From the NCBI RefSeq assembly GCF_005222205.1, contig NZ_CP032346.1, positions 496,001 to 560,000 of the forward strand: 64,000 nucleotides of DNA. The letters are read 5' to 3'. The notes beneath the pieces are model-generated. The model searched no databases, was not told where the DNA came from, and worked only from the letters and a program-made list of their open reading frames with translations. The stretch comes from Azospirillum brasilense (lineage in GTDB: Bacteria > Pseudomonadota > Alphaproteobacteria > Azospirillales > Azospirillaceae). A program made the translations under genes and the position numbers. Every line of letters begins with the position of its first letter. Positions within the stretch are counted from its first letter, which is position 1. Positions 44,489 to 54,401 of this stretch are shown here, piece after piece.

Positions 44489-44824
44489 TCAGTACAGCCG
44501 GCCACCGTTCGGCACGCCCTGCCCCGGCCCGACCAGCACGACCTCGCCTTCCGCGTCGGGCAGGCCCAGGCACAGGACCTCGCTGGTGAAGGGGCCGATG
44601 CGCTTGGGCGGGAAATTCACCACAGCCAGCACCTGCCGGCCCACCAATTCGTCCAGCGTGTAGTGACGGGTGATCTGGGCGGAGCTGCGTCGGGTGCCGA
44701 TCTCCGGCCCGAAATCGATGGTCAGCTTGTAGGCCGGCTTGCGCGCCTCCGGAAAGGGCTCCACCGCGGTGATGGTCCCGACACGGATGTCCACCTTCAG
44801 GAAATCGTCGTAGCTGATGGTCAC
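44489..44824 (-). CDS. csaA: CsaA-type tRNA-binding protein
   Basis: Protein of 111 residues forming a single OB-fold tRNA-binding domain (FLKVDIRVGTITAVEPFPEARKPAYKLTIDFG ... VVNFPPKRIGPFTSEVLCLG). Length and sequence match CsaA, a dimeric tRNA-binding protein with reported chaperone-like activity. It converges with rimO and is followed upstream on the same strand by the phasin gene. Confidence 0.92.
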   Translation of the reverse strand: MTISYDDFLKVDIRVGTITAVEPFPEARKPAYKLTIDFGPEIGTRRSSAQITRHYTLDELVGRQVLAVVNFPPKRIGPFTSEVLCLGLPDAEGEVVLVGPGQGVPNGGRLY

Positions 44825-44913
44825 GGGTCTCGTCCCTGCCCTGTTGTGGTCGTCGCGGTTTCAATCGTGACGGGCAAGGCTAGCACCGACGGCGGCGCCG
44901 CTGAAACGCGAAA

Positions 44914-44935
44914 GGGCCGCCCCGGTGGGCGGCCC
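44914..44935 (-). terminator. Hairpin after the phasin gene
   Basis: GGGCCGCCC (44914-44922) pairs with GGGCGGCCC (44927-44935) around a 4-nt loop. On the minus strand it begins 30 nt after the phasin stop and is followed by TTTCGCGTTT. The short T-run makes it a moderate terminator. Confidence 0.6.
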
Positions 44936-44964
44936 CTTGCGGCATCTCTCCAATGGAGAGGAGC

Positions 44965-45396
44965 TTACTTCTTGGCGATGGCGGCCTTGACCTCGTCCAG
45001 GCTCTCCGACACGCGCTTGGACAGCACGTCGGCGGCCTCGGTGTTGGACTTGGCAACCAGCTCGGCCAGTTCCTTGATGTTCGACAGGGCCTTCTCGAAG
45101 GCGACCTTGACCAGTTCGGCCTGCTTGGCGGCCTTCTCTTCCGGCGTGCCGGCGGCGGCGACCTGGTTCACGTAGCTGCCGGCCTCCTCGACGGAGGAGC
45201 GGACGATCTCGGCCTGGCGGCGGAGCACGGCCTGCAGACCCTCGATCGCGAGCTGGTTGGCGGCCGTCACCGCCTCGATGTTCTTGCGCTGGCTCGCCAG
45301 GATCGATTCGACGTCGAGGCCGGGCACCTTGTAATCGCCCAGCACCTTGGACAGGTCGAATTCGAGGAACGGGTTACCGGACGACTGCTTGGCCAT
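44965..45396 (-). CDS. Phasin family protein
   Basis: Helical protein of 143 residues that coats polyhydroxyalkanoate granules. It has FDLSKVLGDYKVPGLDVESILASQRKNIEAVTAANQ followed by LQAVLRRQAEIVRSSVEE, the standard alphaproteobacterial phasin pattern, then a Lys/Ala-rich C-terminus. The start at 45396 (MAKQSSGNPF) is chosen over an upstream extension without phasin character. It implies PHA storage, as in Azospirillum; synthase genes are not in the window. Confidence 0.93.
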   Translation of the reverse strand: MAKQSSGNPFLEFDLSKVLGDYKVPGLDVESILASQRKNIEAVTAANQLAIEGLQAVLRRQAEIVRSSVEEAGSYVNQVAAAGTPEEKAAKQAELVKVAFEKALSNIKELAELVAKSNTEAADVLSKRVSESLDEVKAAIAKK

Positions 45397-45532
45397 GGTT
45401 CTCACCCCCGACGAAAGGATTTGCGGGCATGCTGCGACGCAGCAAACCTGTGGCGCGACTATGCAGATTGCCAAAAAGATAGTCAACGCTCTTGTGCGTC
45501 GCACCAGGGGCTACACCGCGGCTCATGGAACC

Positions 45533-46267
45533 TCAACCGGTGGACGCGCTTCCCGGTTCCCTGGCCGGTTCCCCGGCGCCCTGCGGGGCTGTGGATGATT
45601 CAGTCGCAGAGGCGCGTCCGGATCTGCGGCGTAATGCCCCAGCCCAGCGTTCCGCCCGCCGCAGCTCGGAATCGAGCGCCGCCATGGTCCGCGACAGGTC
45701 GGCGCTGTCGTCCTCCAGGAAGACGCGCATGACCCGCGACTGCACCGCCCCCAGCCCGGCCACGAACAGGGCGCCCCCGGCCCGGTCGGCCTCCACCCCC
45801 GCGGCGCGCAGCATCCAGGCCATCGACCGCCCAAAATGGCGGGAGAAGGCCAGCGCGGTCAGCGGTTCCCGCCGCAGGTCGCGGACGACCGAGCGCAACC
45901 CGTCCCGGTAGGGCAGCAAAGCGTCGTAGCGGCGCATCATCACGTCGAACAGCCGGTCGCGGGCGCTTTCGTCCGGGCCGACCGGCGCGTCGTCGGCGAG
46001 GACCGCGGTGTCGACGACCCGGGACACCGCGGCCAACACGTCGGAGCGATCGGGGAAGCGGCGGTAGAAAACGTCGGGCGCCACCCCCGCCGCCCGTGCG
46101 ATCGCCAGCAACCCGGTGTTGCGCCAGCCCTGCCCGGCGGCGAGCCGCATCGCCGCGGCGGCCACCCGCCGGTCCAGTTCGTCGGCGCCCCCTCCTTGCG
46201 CGGCGTGCTCCGCGGCATCGGGGGCCTCGGGATCGGTCTTCCAGGGGGTGTCGGCGGTGTCGTCCAT
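45533..46267 (-). CDS. TetR-family transcriptional regulator
   Basis: Protein of 244 residues with an N-terminal TetR helix-turn-helix (AAMRLAAGQGWRNTGLLAIARAAGVAPDVFYRRFPDRSDVLAA) and a helical ligand domain. The C-terminal 30 residues are low-complexity. The ATG at 46267 (MDDTADTPWKTDP) has GAGG upstream; the longer open frame runs out of frame through the membrane-protein gene and is not real. Ligand and targets are unknown. Confidence 0.85.
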   Translation of the reverse strand: MDDTADTPWKTDPEAPDAAEHAAQGGGADELDRRVAAAAMRLAAGQGWRNTGLLAIARAAGVAPDVFYRRFPDRSDVLAAVSRVVDTAVLADDAPVGPDESARDRLFDVMMRRYDALLPYRDGLRSVVRDLRREPLTALAFSRHFGRSMAWMLRAAGVEADRAGGALFVAGLGAVQSRVMRVFLEDDSADLSRTMAALDSELRRAERWAGALRRRSGRASATESSTAPQGAGEPAREPGSASTG

Positions 46268-46323
46268 GGGGTCGAGCCTCGCGGTCAGCCTATCCCCATG
46301 ATGTGGGACGCCCGCGCCGCACC

Positions 46324-47970
46324 TCAACCGGGGCGGCAGAAGGGGAAGGGCTCGGCCCGCTTCATATAGGTGGGAATCCAGCCGCACTGGCCGGCCGGGT
46401 TGGGCAGGCGGATGGCCTCGATGGCGGGCCAGACCTGGGCGACCACCACCACCAGCGCCACCATGCCGACGATCCAGCGGCGCGTCCGGGCGCGCTCCAG
46501 AAGACCGGGCAGGCGCAGCAGCACCCAGGCCGCGGCGAGCCCCATCAGCGGGTCGGTGTAGGCGGCGTAGGCCCGCTGGAAGCCGCGCAGGGAGAACAGC
46601 GTCTCCAAACCCCAGGCGACCAGCAGCAGAAGCGCCGCCTGCGCCGCGGCCGCCCGCTCCCCCCGGCGCCACAGCACGATGCAGCCGCCGATGATGAACC
46701 ACTCCACCACGACGGTCTGCGGGATGTTGTCGGGGTGGAGGACGATGGTGCGGATCGCCAGCGTGCGCCACAGCCCCTTCGCCAGCAGCGTCACCAGCCC
46801 GTCGGAGAGCACCTGCTCCTGCCCCTGGAGGGCCGCCTGATGCTTCCAGGTGGTGAAGACGAACATATGCTCGATCAGGTTGGCGACGGCGATCACGTTC
46901 TGCTCGTGCGGTCGAATCGTCAGGGCGAGCACGCCGAGCGCCAGCCCGAGCGCGACCGCCGCCATGGCCGCCACCGCGTAGGACAGGCACACCCGCCACA
47001 CCGCCGCGTAGACGGCCATGCCGAGAAAGGCCCAGCCGACGATGATCCCCTGATAGACCCCCGACAGCCCGCCCCCGACCGGGCGGTAGGGGTAGAGCGA
47101 CTGGCCGGCGCTGGCGATGCCGTGCTGGATCAGGGCCACCGCGGGCAGCGCCGCCGCGCCCGCCGCCAGGGCGAGAATTCCGGCGGCGATCCAGTGGTGT
47201 CCGCCCTGACCCGCGAAGCGGCGCCCGAAGGCCGGCGCGATCACCGGAATGCCCAGCGCCAGGAAGATCGCCTGGATCTTCGTCACCACCGCCAGCCCGG
47301 CCAGCAGCCCGGCCAGCCCGAGAAGCAGCAGGGGCCGCCAGCCCGGAGCGGTGCGGACGGCGACCAGCACCAGGAGAAGCGCCGTCACCACGAAGGAAGC
47401 CGAGAGCAGATCGGTGCGCATCTGCCGCGCCTGGGTGGACAGGCCGATGCCGAAGGCCATCACCACGGCGGCCAGGAAGGCCACCCGCCGGTCGCCGACC
47501 AGCGCACGGACGAGGTTGGCGTAGATCAACGCGAAGCCGGTGGTGACGAGGATGGACAGCGCCCGCCCGGCCTCCACCAGATTTTGCCAGGCCGCGTTGT
47601 AGGCGGCGGTGTCGGCGGCGGGCGGCAGGCCGGACAGGGTGATGACCGGCATCAGCCCCAGCGCGTGCAGCAGCCGGTACCAGACCTCGATCACCAGGAA
47701 ATAGGTGTAACCGGGATGATCGAAATACTCCTGCGGCAACCCCTCGCTGAACAGCAGCCCGTGATAGGCCAGCACCAGATCCTGGTCGGCGTGCGACCAG
47801 TAGGGTGTGCGGAAGCCGATCGCCAGGGCCGACACCACCATCACCGCCGCCAGCGCGGCGCACAGCCCCCACCAGGGCCAGCGGTCCAGCAGGCCGGTGC
47901 CGGGCACCGCGGCGGACCGGTTGGGCATGACCGTATGGGGTGAGGTGGCGCCGCGGTCCAGGGATGACAT
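46324..47970 (-). CDS. Polytopic membrane protein, GT39-like
   Basis: Protein of 548 residues with about eleven hydrophobic helices. A first periplasmic loop has acidic residues and DHPGYTYFLVIEVWYRLL, the layout of GT-C/PMT_2 glycosyltransferases that use polyprenyl-phosphate sugars. Acceptor and donor are unknown, and no polysaccharide genes flank it. The start is uncertain: ATG 47970 (MSSLDRGATS) or ATG 47928 (MPNRSAAVPG); neither has a clear SD. It precedes the TetR gene on the same strand by 56 bp. Confidence 0.75.
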   Translation of the reverse strand: MSSLDRGATSPHTVMPNRSAAVPGTGLLDRWPWWGLCAALAAVMVVSALAIGFRTPYWSHADQDLVLAYHGLLFSEGLPQEYFDHPGYTYFLVIEVWYRLLHALGLMPVITLSGLPPAADTAAYNAAWQNLVEAGRALSILVTTGFALIYANLVRALVGDRRVAFLAAVVMAFGIGLSTQARQMRTDLLSASFVVTALLLVLVAVRTAPGWRPLLLLGLAGLLAGLAVVTKIQAIFLALGIPVIAPAFGRRFAGQGGHHWIAAGILALAAGAAALPAVALIQHGIASAGQSLYPYRPVGGGLSGVYQGIIVGWAFLGMAVYAAVWRVCLSYAVAAMAAVALGLALGVLALTIRPHEQNVIAVANLIEHMFVFTTWKHQAALQGQEQVLSDGLVTLLAKGLWRTLAIRTIVLHPDNIPQTVVVEWFIIGGCIVLWRRGERAAAAQAALLLLVAWGLETLFSLRGFQRAYAAYTDPLMGLAAAWVLLRLPGLLERARTRRWIVGMVALVVVVAQVWPAIEAIRLPNPAGQCGWIPTYMKRAEPFPFCRPG

Positions 47971-48132
47971 GATCGGAGTATGTCCAGAGTTACACGCCAG
48001 CGGTTTGTGCACGATTCCGGACGGTTTTGGAACTGCGGCAGCGGCGCGCTGTTTTTTGCGGACCTGCAACTCTTGATCGCTCAAACGCCCTGATCGTCCA
48101 AACCCATCGCCAGAAGGAACGGTGCCAGCCCG

Positions 48133-49539
48133 ATGCCTGATTCCGACGACCGCCCGTCACCCCGTTCCGCCGCCTCCGTTTCCCGCAGCGCCATCGGCCA
48201 CGATCCGGACGGCGCGGGACCGCCCTCCGCGGGCCGTGCCCTGGTCATCCTGCCGGTCCTGCCTGCGCACCCCGACCATGGCAATGGCGCCGTGCGCCAG
48301 CCGGACGCCCGACTCTCCGAAGCGATCGCGCTGGCCCAGGCCATCCGCCTGGAGGTGCCGCACGCCGAGGTGATCCGCGTCGCCCGCCCCGACCCCGCCA
48401 CCCTGTTCGGGCGCGGCACGGCGGAGCGGATCGGCGGCATGGTGGAGGCCTTTCACGCCGATCTGGTGGTGATCGACCACCCGCTCAGCCCGGTGCAGCA
48501 GCGCAACCTGGAGCGCCGCTTCATGGCCAAGGTGATCGACCGCACCGGCCTGATCCTGGAAATCTTCGGGGACCGCGCCCGCACCCGCGAGGGTCAGTTG
48601 CAGGTCGAACTGGCGGCCCTGACCTACCAGCGTTCGCGGCTGGTGCGGTCCTGGACCCACCTGGAGCGGCAGCGCGGCGGCTTCGGCTTCCTGGGCGGCC
48701 CCGGCGAAAGCCAGCTCGAACTCGACCGCCGCCTGATCGCCGAGCGCATCACCCGTCTGAAATCGGACCTGGAGGAGGTGCGGCGGACCCGCAAGCTGCA
48801 CCGCTCCGCCCGGCAGCGCGGCGGCACGCCGCTGGTGGCGCTGGTCGGCTACACCAACGCCGGCAAGTCAACCCTGTTCAACCGGCTGTCCGGCGCCGGG
48901 GTCACCGCCGAGGACATGCTGTTCGCCACGCTCGACCCCACGGTGCGCCGGATCGCCCTGTCCTCCGGCAAGACCATGGCCCTGTCGGACACGGTGGGCT
49001 TCGTGTCGGAACTGCCTACCCAGCTCGTCGCCGCCTTCCGCGCCACGCTGGAGGAGGTGCAGGCCGCCGATCTGATCCTGCACGTCCGCGACGTCTCGCA
49101 TCCCGACACGGCGGCGCAGAAGGCGGATGTGGATTCGGTGCTGGCCGACCTCGGGATCGACGCCGCCAACGACCCGCGGGTGGTGGAGGTGCTGAACAAG
49201 ACCGACCAGATGCCGGCAACCGCCCGCGGCGCTCTGCACATGCGCCTCGCCAACCAGAGGATGATGGAGGGGGAGGAGCGCGCCGTCGCCGTGTCCGCCC
49301 TGACCGGGGAAGGTCTCGACGATCTGCTGGATCTGCTGGACCGCCGCGTGTCCGCCGGGCGGCAGGTGCTGGAGTTGAGTGTGAACCTTGCGGACGGGCG
49401 CGCCCTGGCGTGGCTGTACGAGCATGGCCAGGTGCTCGACCGCCGGGACGAGAACGGGCAGGCCCATGTGCATGTGGCGTTGACGCCCTCTGACGCCGCC
49501 CGTTTCGAAAGCCGGTTCGTCGGGCAGGAAAGCCGCTGA
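48133..49539 (+). CDS. hflX: GTPase HflX
   Basis: Ribosome-associated GTPase of 468 residues that rescues or splits stalled ribosomes under stress. The N-terminal HflX domain (VRVARPDPATLFGRGTAERIG ... DHPLSPVQQRNLERR) is followed by the glycine-rich RGGFGFLGGPGESQLELDRR. The GTPase P-loop GYTNAGKS spans 239-246, with switch II DTVGFVSELP and NKTD following. The N-terminal 40 residues before ALVILPVLPAH are variable. hfq, its usual neighbour, is not present here. Confidence 0.95.
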   Translation: MPDSDDRPSPRSAASVSRSAIGHDPDGAGPPSAGRALVILPVLPAHPDHGNGAVRQPDARLSEAIALAQAIRLEVPHAEVIRVARPDPATLFGRGTAERIGGMVEAFHADLVVIDHPLSPVQQRNLERRFMAKVIDRTGLILEIFGDRARTREGQLQVELAALTYQRSRLVRSWTHLERQRGGFGFLGGPGESQLELDRRLIAERITRLKSDLEEVRRTRKLHRSARQRGGTPLVALVGYTNAGKSTLFNRLSGAGVTAEDMLFATLDPTVRRIALSSGKTMALSDTVGFVSELPTQLVAAFRATLEEVQAADLILHVRDVSHPDTAAQKADVDSVLADLGIDAANDPRVVEVLNKTDQMPATARGALHMRLANQRMMEGEERAVAVSALTGEGLDDLLDLLDRRVSAGRQVLELSVNLADGRALAWLYEHGQVLDRRDENGQAHVHVALTPSDAARFESRFVGQESR

Positions 49540-49581
49540 CAATAGGTCTCGCGCCTTCCAGCCCACCGTTTCGGATGGTTT

Positions 49582-49606
49582 GCAACCACCGCCGCTCTCC
49601 TGCGTT
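49582..49606 (+). promoter_or_regulatory. EcfG-like element before the DUF2934 gene
   Basis: GCAAC (49582-49586), 16 nt, then CGTT (49603-49606), with one mismatch to GGAAC-N16-CGTT. It lies 56-80 bp upstream of the ATG at 49662. Suggestive only, because single-mismatch matches are common by chance. Confidence 0.3.
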
Positions 49607-49661
49607 GTGACGGGCAGGCCGGTCCGTGACCCCGACCCGCCATGACCAGGAGGAGGCACCC

Positions 49662-50096
49662 ATGACCCAAAAGCCGGAACATGAGCGAGCCGAGCGCGTG
49701 CGTCGCCGCGCCCACGACATTTGGGAACGGGAGGGCCGTCCCGACGGCCGCCACGACGAGCATTGGGCCCAGGCCGAAGCCGAGGTCGATGACGAGATTC
49801 GCGCGGAGCGGCGGAGCGAGGAAACGGAAAGCAGCGCGCCGGATGCCCCGCCGAACCGGCGTTCGAAGCCGACCGCAGCGAAGCCGGTCACCGCGAAACC
49901 CAAAGCCGCATCCAAAGCCGCATCCAAAGCCACTCGGGCCAGCGGCACGCGGGCAGCGGCCGAAAACCTGTCGGCGGTGGCCGCCGGACGGACCGAGCAG
50001 ACCGGCACGACGAAGACCGGCGGCCAGATCTCCCGCGGCGGGGCGGCCAGCGGAAAGCCGGGCAAGGCATCGCGCCGGGACGCGTCGCGCGGCTGA
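49662..50096 (+). CDS. DUF2934 protein with Lys/Ala-rich tail
   Basis: Protein of 144 residues. The first 40 form a DUF2934 domain (RVRRRAHDIWEREGRPDGRHDEHWAQAEAEV). The rest is Lys/Ala/Pro/Ser-rich, with repeated KAASKA units encoded by imperfect 12-bp repeats near 49910-49935, and is probably disordered and basic. AGGAGG lies 5 nt before the ATG. The same domain ends the FlaF-like protein at 27009. Function unknown; DUF2934 genes are often stress-linked. Confidence 0.8.
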   Translation: MTQKPEHERAERVRRRAHDIWEREGRPDGRHDEHWAQAEAEVDDEIRAERRSEETESSAPDAPPNRRSKPTAAKPVTAKPKAASKAASKATRASGTRAAAENLSAVAAGRTEQTGTTKTGGQISRGGAASGKPGKASRRDASRG

Positions 50097-50262
50097 CGGG
50101 GCGGGGCACCGCCCCTCCCCCTTCGCCGCAGACCTCCCATGCTCCGCCTGCCGGAAAATGGGGCGGGAAAAGGAACGAGAGGTCTGGTTTCCGCCCTTCG
50201 GGATTGCTAGTGTTGCTGCCCCTGCGCATCCGCACGCAATGTTCGATCCCTGAGGTAGAGAC

Positions 50263-52128
50263 ATGCCGCATTATCGCTCCCGCACTTCCACGCACGGCCG
50301 CAACATGGCGGGCGCCCGCGGCCTGTGGCGCGCGACGGGCATGAAGGACGGCGATTTCGGCAAGCCGATCATCGCGATCGCCAACTCCTTCACCCAGTTC
50401 GTGCCGGGGCACGTCCACCTGAAGGATCTGGGCCAGCTCGTCGCCCGCGAGATCGAGAAGGCCGGCGGCGTCGCCAAGGAGTTCAACACCATCGCCGTGG
50501 ACGACGGCATCGCCATGGGCCACGACGGCATGCTCTACAGCCTGCCCTCGCGCGAGCTGATCGCCGACGCCGTCGAATATATGGTGAACGCCCATTGCGC
50601 CGACGCGCTGGTCTGCATCTCCAACTGCGACAAGATCACCCCCGGCATGCTGATGGCCGCCATGCGGCTGAACATCCCGGCGGTCTTCGTGTCGGGCGGC
50701 CCGATGGAGGCCGGCAAGGTCAACTGGCGCGGCAAGACCAAGGCCGTGGACCTGATCGACGCCATGGTCGCCGCCGCCGACCCGACGGTCACCGACGAGG
50801 AGGCGGCGGTCATGGAGCGCGGCTCCTGCCCGACCTGCGGCTCATGCTCCGGCATGTTCACCGCCAACTCGATGAACTGCCTGACCGAGGCGCTGGGCCT
50901 CTCCCTGCCCGGCAACGGCACGATCCTGGCGACCCACGCCGACCGCAAGGAGCTGTTCCTGGCCGCCGGCCGCATGGCGGTGGAGCTGTGCCGCCGCTGG
51001 TACCAGGAGGAAGACGCCACCGCCCTGCCCCGCGGCATCGCCACCTTCGAGGCGTTCGAGAACGCCATGACGCTCGACATCGCCATGGGCGGCTCCACCA
51101 ACACGGTGCTGCACCTGCTGGCCGCCGCGCAGGAAGGCCAAGTGCCCTTCACCATGGCCGACATCGACCGGCTGTCGCGCCGCGTGCCCAACGTCTGCAA
51201 GGTCGCCCCGGCGGTGTCCGACGTCCACATCGAGGATGTGCACAAGGCCGGCGGCATCTTCGGCATCCTGGGCGAGCTTGACCGCGGCGGGCTGCTGAAC
51301 CGCGACGTCGCGACCGTTCACGCCAAGACGCTGGGCGACGCGCTGGACCGCTGGGACGTCAAGCGCACCCAGGACGAGGGCGTTCACACCATGTTCAAGG
51401 CCGCCCCCGGCGGCATCCCGACGACCATCGCCTTCAGCCAGGAGAAGCGCTGGCCGGAACTGGACCTCGACCGCGACAAGGGCGTCATCCGCTCCGTCGA
51501 CAGCGCCTTCAGCAAGGACGGCGGCCTCGCCGTGCTGTTCGGCAACATCGCCGAGAAGGGCTGCATCGTGAAGACGGCGGGCGTGGACGCCTCCAACCTC
51601 GTCTTCGCCGGCCCGGCCCGCGTCTTCGAAAGCCAGGACGCGGCGGTCGAGGCCATCCTGGGCGACACGGTGAAGGCGGGCGAGGTGGTGGTCATCCGCT
51701 ACGAAGGCCCGCGCGGCGGCCCCGGCATGCAGGAGATGCTCTACCCGACCAGCTATCTGAAGTCGAAGGGGCTGGGCAAGGCTTGCGCCCTGGTCACCGA
51801 CGGCCGCTTCTCGGGCGGCACCTCGGGCCTGTCGATTGGCCACGCCTCGCCGGAAGCGGCGCAGGGCGGCGCCATTGGCCTCGTCCAGGATGGCGACCGG
51901 ATCGAGATCGACATCCCCAACCGCAAGATCAACCTCGCTGTGTCCGATGAGGAGTTGCAGCGCCGCCGCGACGCCGAGAACGCCAAGGGCGCCGACGCCT
52001 GGAAGCCGGCCAACCGCAACCGCGTCGTCTCGCCGGCGCTGCGCGCCTACGCCGCCCTGACAACCAGCGCCGACCGCGGCGCGGTGCGCGACGTCTCGCA
52101 GGTGGAGGGCATCGCCGTCAAGCGCTGA
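50263..52128 (+). CDS. ilvD: Dihydroxy-acid dehydratase
   Basis: Fe-S enzyme of 621 residues catalysing the third step of branched-chain amino-acid synthesis. Cluster cysteines C122 ([10 protein letters not shown]) and C195 ([11 protein letters not shown]) are in place; C189 and C192 flank the latter. GGPGMQEML and [11 protein letters not shown] near the C-terminus are typical. It is monocistronic, ending in a strong terminator; no leader peptide for attenuation was recognised in the 166 bp upstream. Confidence 0.97.
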   Translation: MPHYRSRTSTHGRNMAGARGLWRATGMKDGDFGKPIIAIANSFTQFVPGHVHLKDLGQLVAREIEKAGGVAKEFNTIAVDDGIAMGHDGMLYSLPSRELIADAVEYMVNAHCADALVCISNCDKITPGMLMAAMRLNIPAVFVSGGPMEAGKVNWRGKTKAVDLIDAMVAAADPTVTDEEAAVMERGSCPTCGSCSGMFTANSMNCLTEALGLSLPGNGTILATHADRKELFLAAGRMAVELCRRWYQEEDATALPRGIATFEAFENAMTLDIAMGGSTNTVLHLLAAAQEGQVPFTMADIDRLSRRVPNVCKVAPAVSDVHIEDVHKAGGIFGILGELDRGGLLNRDVATVHAKTLGDALDRWDVKRTQDEGVHTMFKAAPGGIPTTIAFSQEKRWPELDLDRDKGVIRSVDSAFSKDGGLAVLFGNIAEKGCIVKTAGVDASNLVFAGPARVFESQDAAVEAILGDTVKAGEVVVIRYEGPRGGPGMQEMLYPTSYLKSKGLGKACALVTDGRFSGGTSGLSIGHASPEAAQGGAIGLVQDGDRIEIDIPNRKINLAVSDEELQRRRDAENAKGADAWKPANRNRVVSPALRAYAALTTSADRGAVRDVSQVEGIAVKR

Positions 52129-52213
52129 CACGGCACCCAAGGCGCAACCGAAAGGACCCCGAGCCTTCCGGTTAAGACCTTCGGAAAGGTTGTGGAAGCA
52201 CAGTGCAGCAACG

Positions 52214-52251
52214 AACGGCGCCCGGAAATCCGCGGCGCCGTTTCGCTTTTT
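52214..52251 (+). terminator. Intrinsic terminator downstream of ilvD
   Basis: AACGGCGCC (52214-52222) pairs with GGCGCCGTT (52234-52242). An inner CGG/CCG extends the stem, and TTTTT at 52247-52251 follows after a short spacer. Confidence 0.85.
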
Positions 52252-52421
52252 GGACGCAGCGGTGCGTCGAATGTCATGCGTCAGTATGTCTCCGATCCTC
52301 TCGCTCCATCACCAAAAGAAGCGCAGGCCATCCAACACAAAATCTGTCATTGTCTTTCCACATGCTCCGGCATTCCTAAACGGGAAGTGCGTTCCACTGA
52401 AGCAACACCACGGGGAAACCG

Positions 52422-54401
52422 ATGGCTCCGCTACGGTCCGTCGCCCAGGATAATCCCGGGGCGCCTCCCGATGGCGCCGCGTTCCGGCGCGCGCTGGCGG
52501 ACATCGCGGACGCCCTGCATCGGGCCGAGGAAGGCATTGGTTCCATACTTTCACTGACCGCGGCGGATGGCGACGCCAGCCGTCTGATCGAAACGCTTGT
52601 CCACAGCCCAGTCGCCGCCGGTTTCGGCATCCTGCGCTGGCCGCAATCCCTGCTGCCCCCCCTGGGCGGACCCGACGATCTCGAAGCGGTGGCCGTCAGC
52701 CTTCCGATCCTGGCCGGTGGCTCTCGCGACGAAGCCCGCCGGGAGATCGCTCTGGCCGCCGAGCGTGGCGGCGGTGAACTGGCCGGAGAGGCTGTGCGCG
52801 GCCTGTTGGGCCTTCCATCGCTTCAACCGCTCTGGCTCGGGCTGGACGACAGGCAGAGGGCGGAATTCCAGGTGGAAGGGCTGGCCACCGCCATACTGGA
52901 CCTGTGTTACGCACGCCCCGTCCTGATCGTGGTGGAGAACCTCCAGTGGGCTCGCGGCCTGACGGTGCCGTTGCTCGACGCGCTCGGCAACGCCGTGGAG
53001 GACGCGCGGCTGTGCCTGCTGACCATCCGCTCCGCCACGCCGTGCGCGCGGCCCGGTGGTTGGACTCCACCCGGCACGGCACGGCGCATCGTCCTGCCGG
53101 AACCGGATGGCGGCTCGGCTGATTCCATCGGCGCCGAGGGCGATGATCCGGCCGCTTACGCCCAGCCGCTGGACGCGCTGCGCCGCGACCGGAGGCCGGA
53201 ACGGATCGAGTGGATGGCCCACCACGCCCCGCTGGCCGGCGAGTGGGCGCTGGCCTGCGCCTGCGCGCGGCACGCCGGGCAACGGGCGGAGGCGGGCTGC
53301 CGCCTTGCCGACGCCGCCCGCCATTACAGGAACGCCCTGGCCGCGTTGGACCGGCTTCCCGTGACCCGGCGGCACGCGCAACGCCGGATCGACCTGTGGA
53401 CCGCGCTGGCCCGCACCCAATCGCCGCAGGATGGCGGCGCGATGAAGGCAGCGGAAAAGGCCCTCGCGCTTGCCGATGACCTCGGCGACCAGCAGCGCGC
53501 CGCACGAGCCCTGTCGCTTCTGGCCACGCTGCACTGGGCCGGCGGCAACCTGGCTGCGGCCCGGCGCGTGGGCATGATGGCCCGGCGGATCTGGCTGAGA
53601 ACCGAAAGCTCCGGTCAACAGGTGCAGACGCTCATCAAACTGGGCTGCGGCTTGACCGAAGAGGGGCGCTTCCGCCACGCCGACACCGTCCTGCGCGCCG
53701 CTGCCGAGTTGGCGCCCCGGTGGGACACGCGCCATCTCCACGGTCCGACCGCCCTGGCTCCGGTGTGCATCGCCGCGCACCGGGCGCGCTGCCGGGCGGA
53801 ACTGGGCGATCCGGAGGAGGCGTTGCGGCTGGCCCGTGCAGCGCTCGCCCTGGCGGAGGACAGCGGCCACGCTGCGTCGCACGCCCTGGCCTGTCTGCAT
53901 CTCGGCTGGGTCGCGCTGACCGCGCAGCGCTACGCCGTGGCGGTGGAGCCGCTGAAGCGGGCCGTCGCCATCACCGAGACGATCCGCCTGCACGCCTGCC
54001 AGCCTCTCGTCCTCGGCGCGCTGGGCTACGCCCTGGTCCGCACTGGGGCCCTCAACGACGGGGCATCCCTGCTGCTGGGCAGCCGGGAGCATGCGCGAAT
54101 GCTCGGCATCCGGCGTCACGAACCGCAAATCCTCATCTGGATCGCCGAGGCCGCTCTGCTCTCCGGCCAGCCGGAGGACACCGTCCGCAACGCCCGCGAC
54201 GCCGCCGGAAAGGCCGCGGCCGCCGGACAATCGGGGGACGAGGCCTGGGCGCGACTCGCGCTGGCCCGTGGACTCGTCGCGCAGGCGGATGGGGACGCGG
54301 CGCGGCACTTGGAGGCCGCCGCCCGCATCGCCGGGCAACGTTCGATGACGCCGTTGCTGGCGCAATGCGCCGATCTGCGCAAGACCATAACCGCCGCATG
54401 A
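52422..54401 (+). CDS. TPR-rich protein with an eroded ATPase domain
   Basis: Protein of 659 residues resembling the C-terminal half of CyaD-type cyclase/ATPase-TPR regulators. Residues 40-230 look like a STAND-type ATPase, but the Walker A position reads TAADGDASRLIETL without the G-x-x-G-x-G-K-S/T signature, and the Walker B region is LIVVENLQWA instead of VED-x-HWAD. From about 290 to 650 are helical repeats of TPR type (AALDRLPVTRRHAQRRIDLW, AEKALALADDLGDQQRAARALS). No cyclase, kinase or HTH domain is attached. GGGGAAA precedes the ATG. Probably a protein-protein interaction scaffold. Confidence 0.7.
   Translation: MAPLRSVAQDNPGAPPDGAAFRRALADIADALHRAEEGIGSILSLTAADGDASRLIETLVHSPVAAGFGILRWPQSLLPPLGGPDDLEAVAVSLPILAGGSRDEARREIALAAERGGGELAGEAVRGLLGLPSLQPLWLGLDDRQRAEFQVEGLATAILDLCYARPVLIVVENLQWARGLTVPLLDALGNAVEDARLCLLTIRSATPCARPGGWTPPGTARRIVLPEPDGGSADSIGAEGDDPAAYAQPLDALRRDRRPERIEWMAHHAPLAGEWALACACARHAGQRAEAGCRLADAARHYRNALAALDRLPVTRRHAQRRIDLWTALARTQSPQDGGAMKAAEKALALADDLGDQQRAARALSLLATLHWAGGNLAAARRVGMMARRIWLRTESSGQQVQTLIKLGCGLTEEGRFRHADTVLRAAAELAPRWDTRHLHGPTALAPVCIAAHRARCRAELGDPEEALRLARAALALAEDSGHAASHALACLHLGWVALTAQRYAVAVEPLKRAVAITETIRLHACQPLVLGALGYALVRTGALNDGASLLLGSREHARMLGIRRHEPQILIWIAEAALLSGQPEDTVRNARDAAGKAAAAGQSGDEAWARLALARGLVAQADGDAARHLEAAARIAGQRSMTPLLAQCADLRKTITAA

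Noticed and set aside
45533-47872. 779-residue frame seeming to fuse a long N-terminus to the TetR regulator
   Set aside because: The N-terminal part is a shifted frame of the membrane-protein gene; only the last 244 residues encode TetR, with its own start at 46267.
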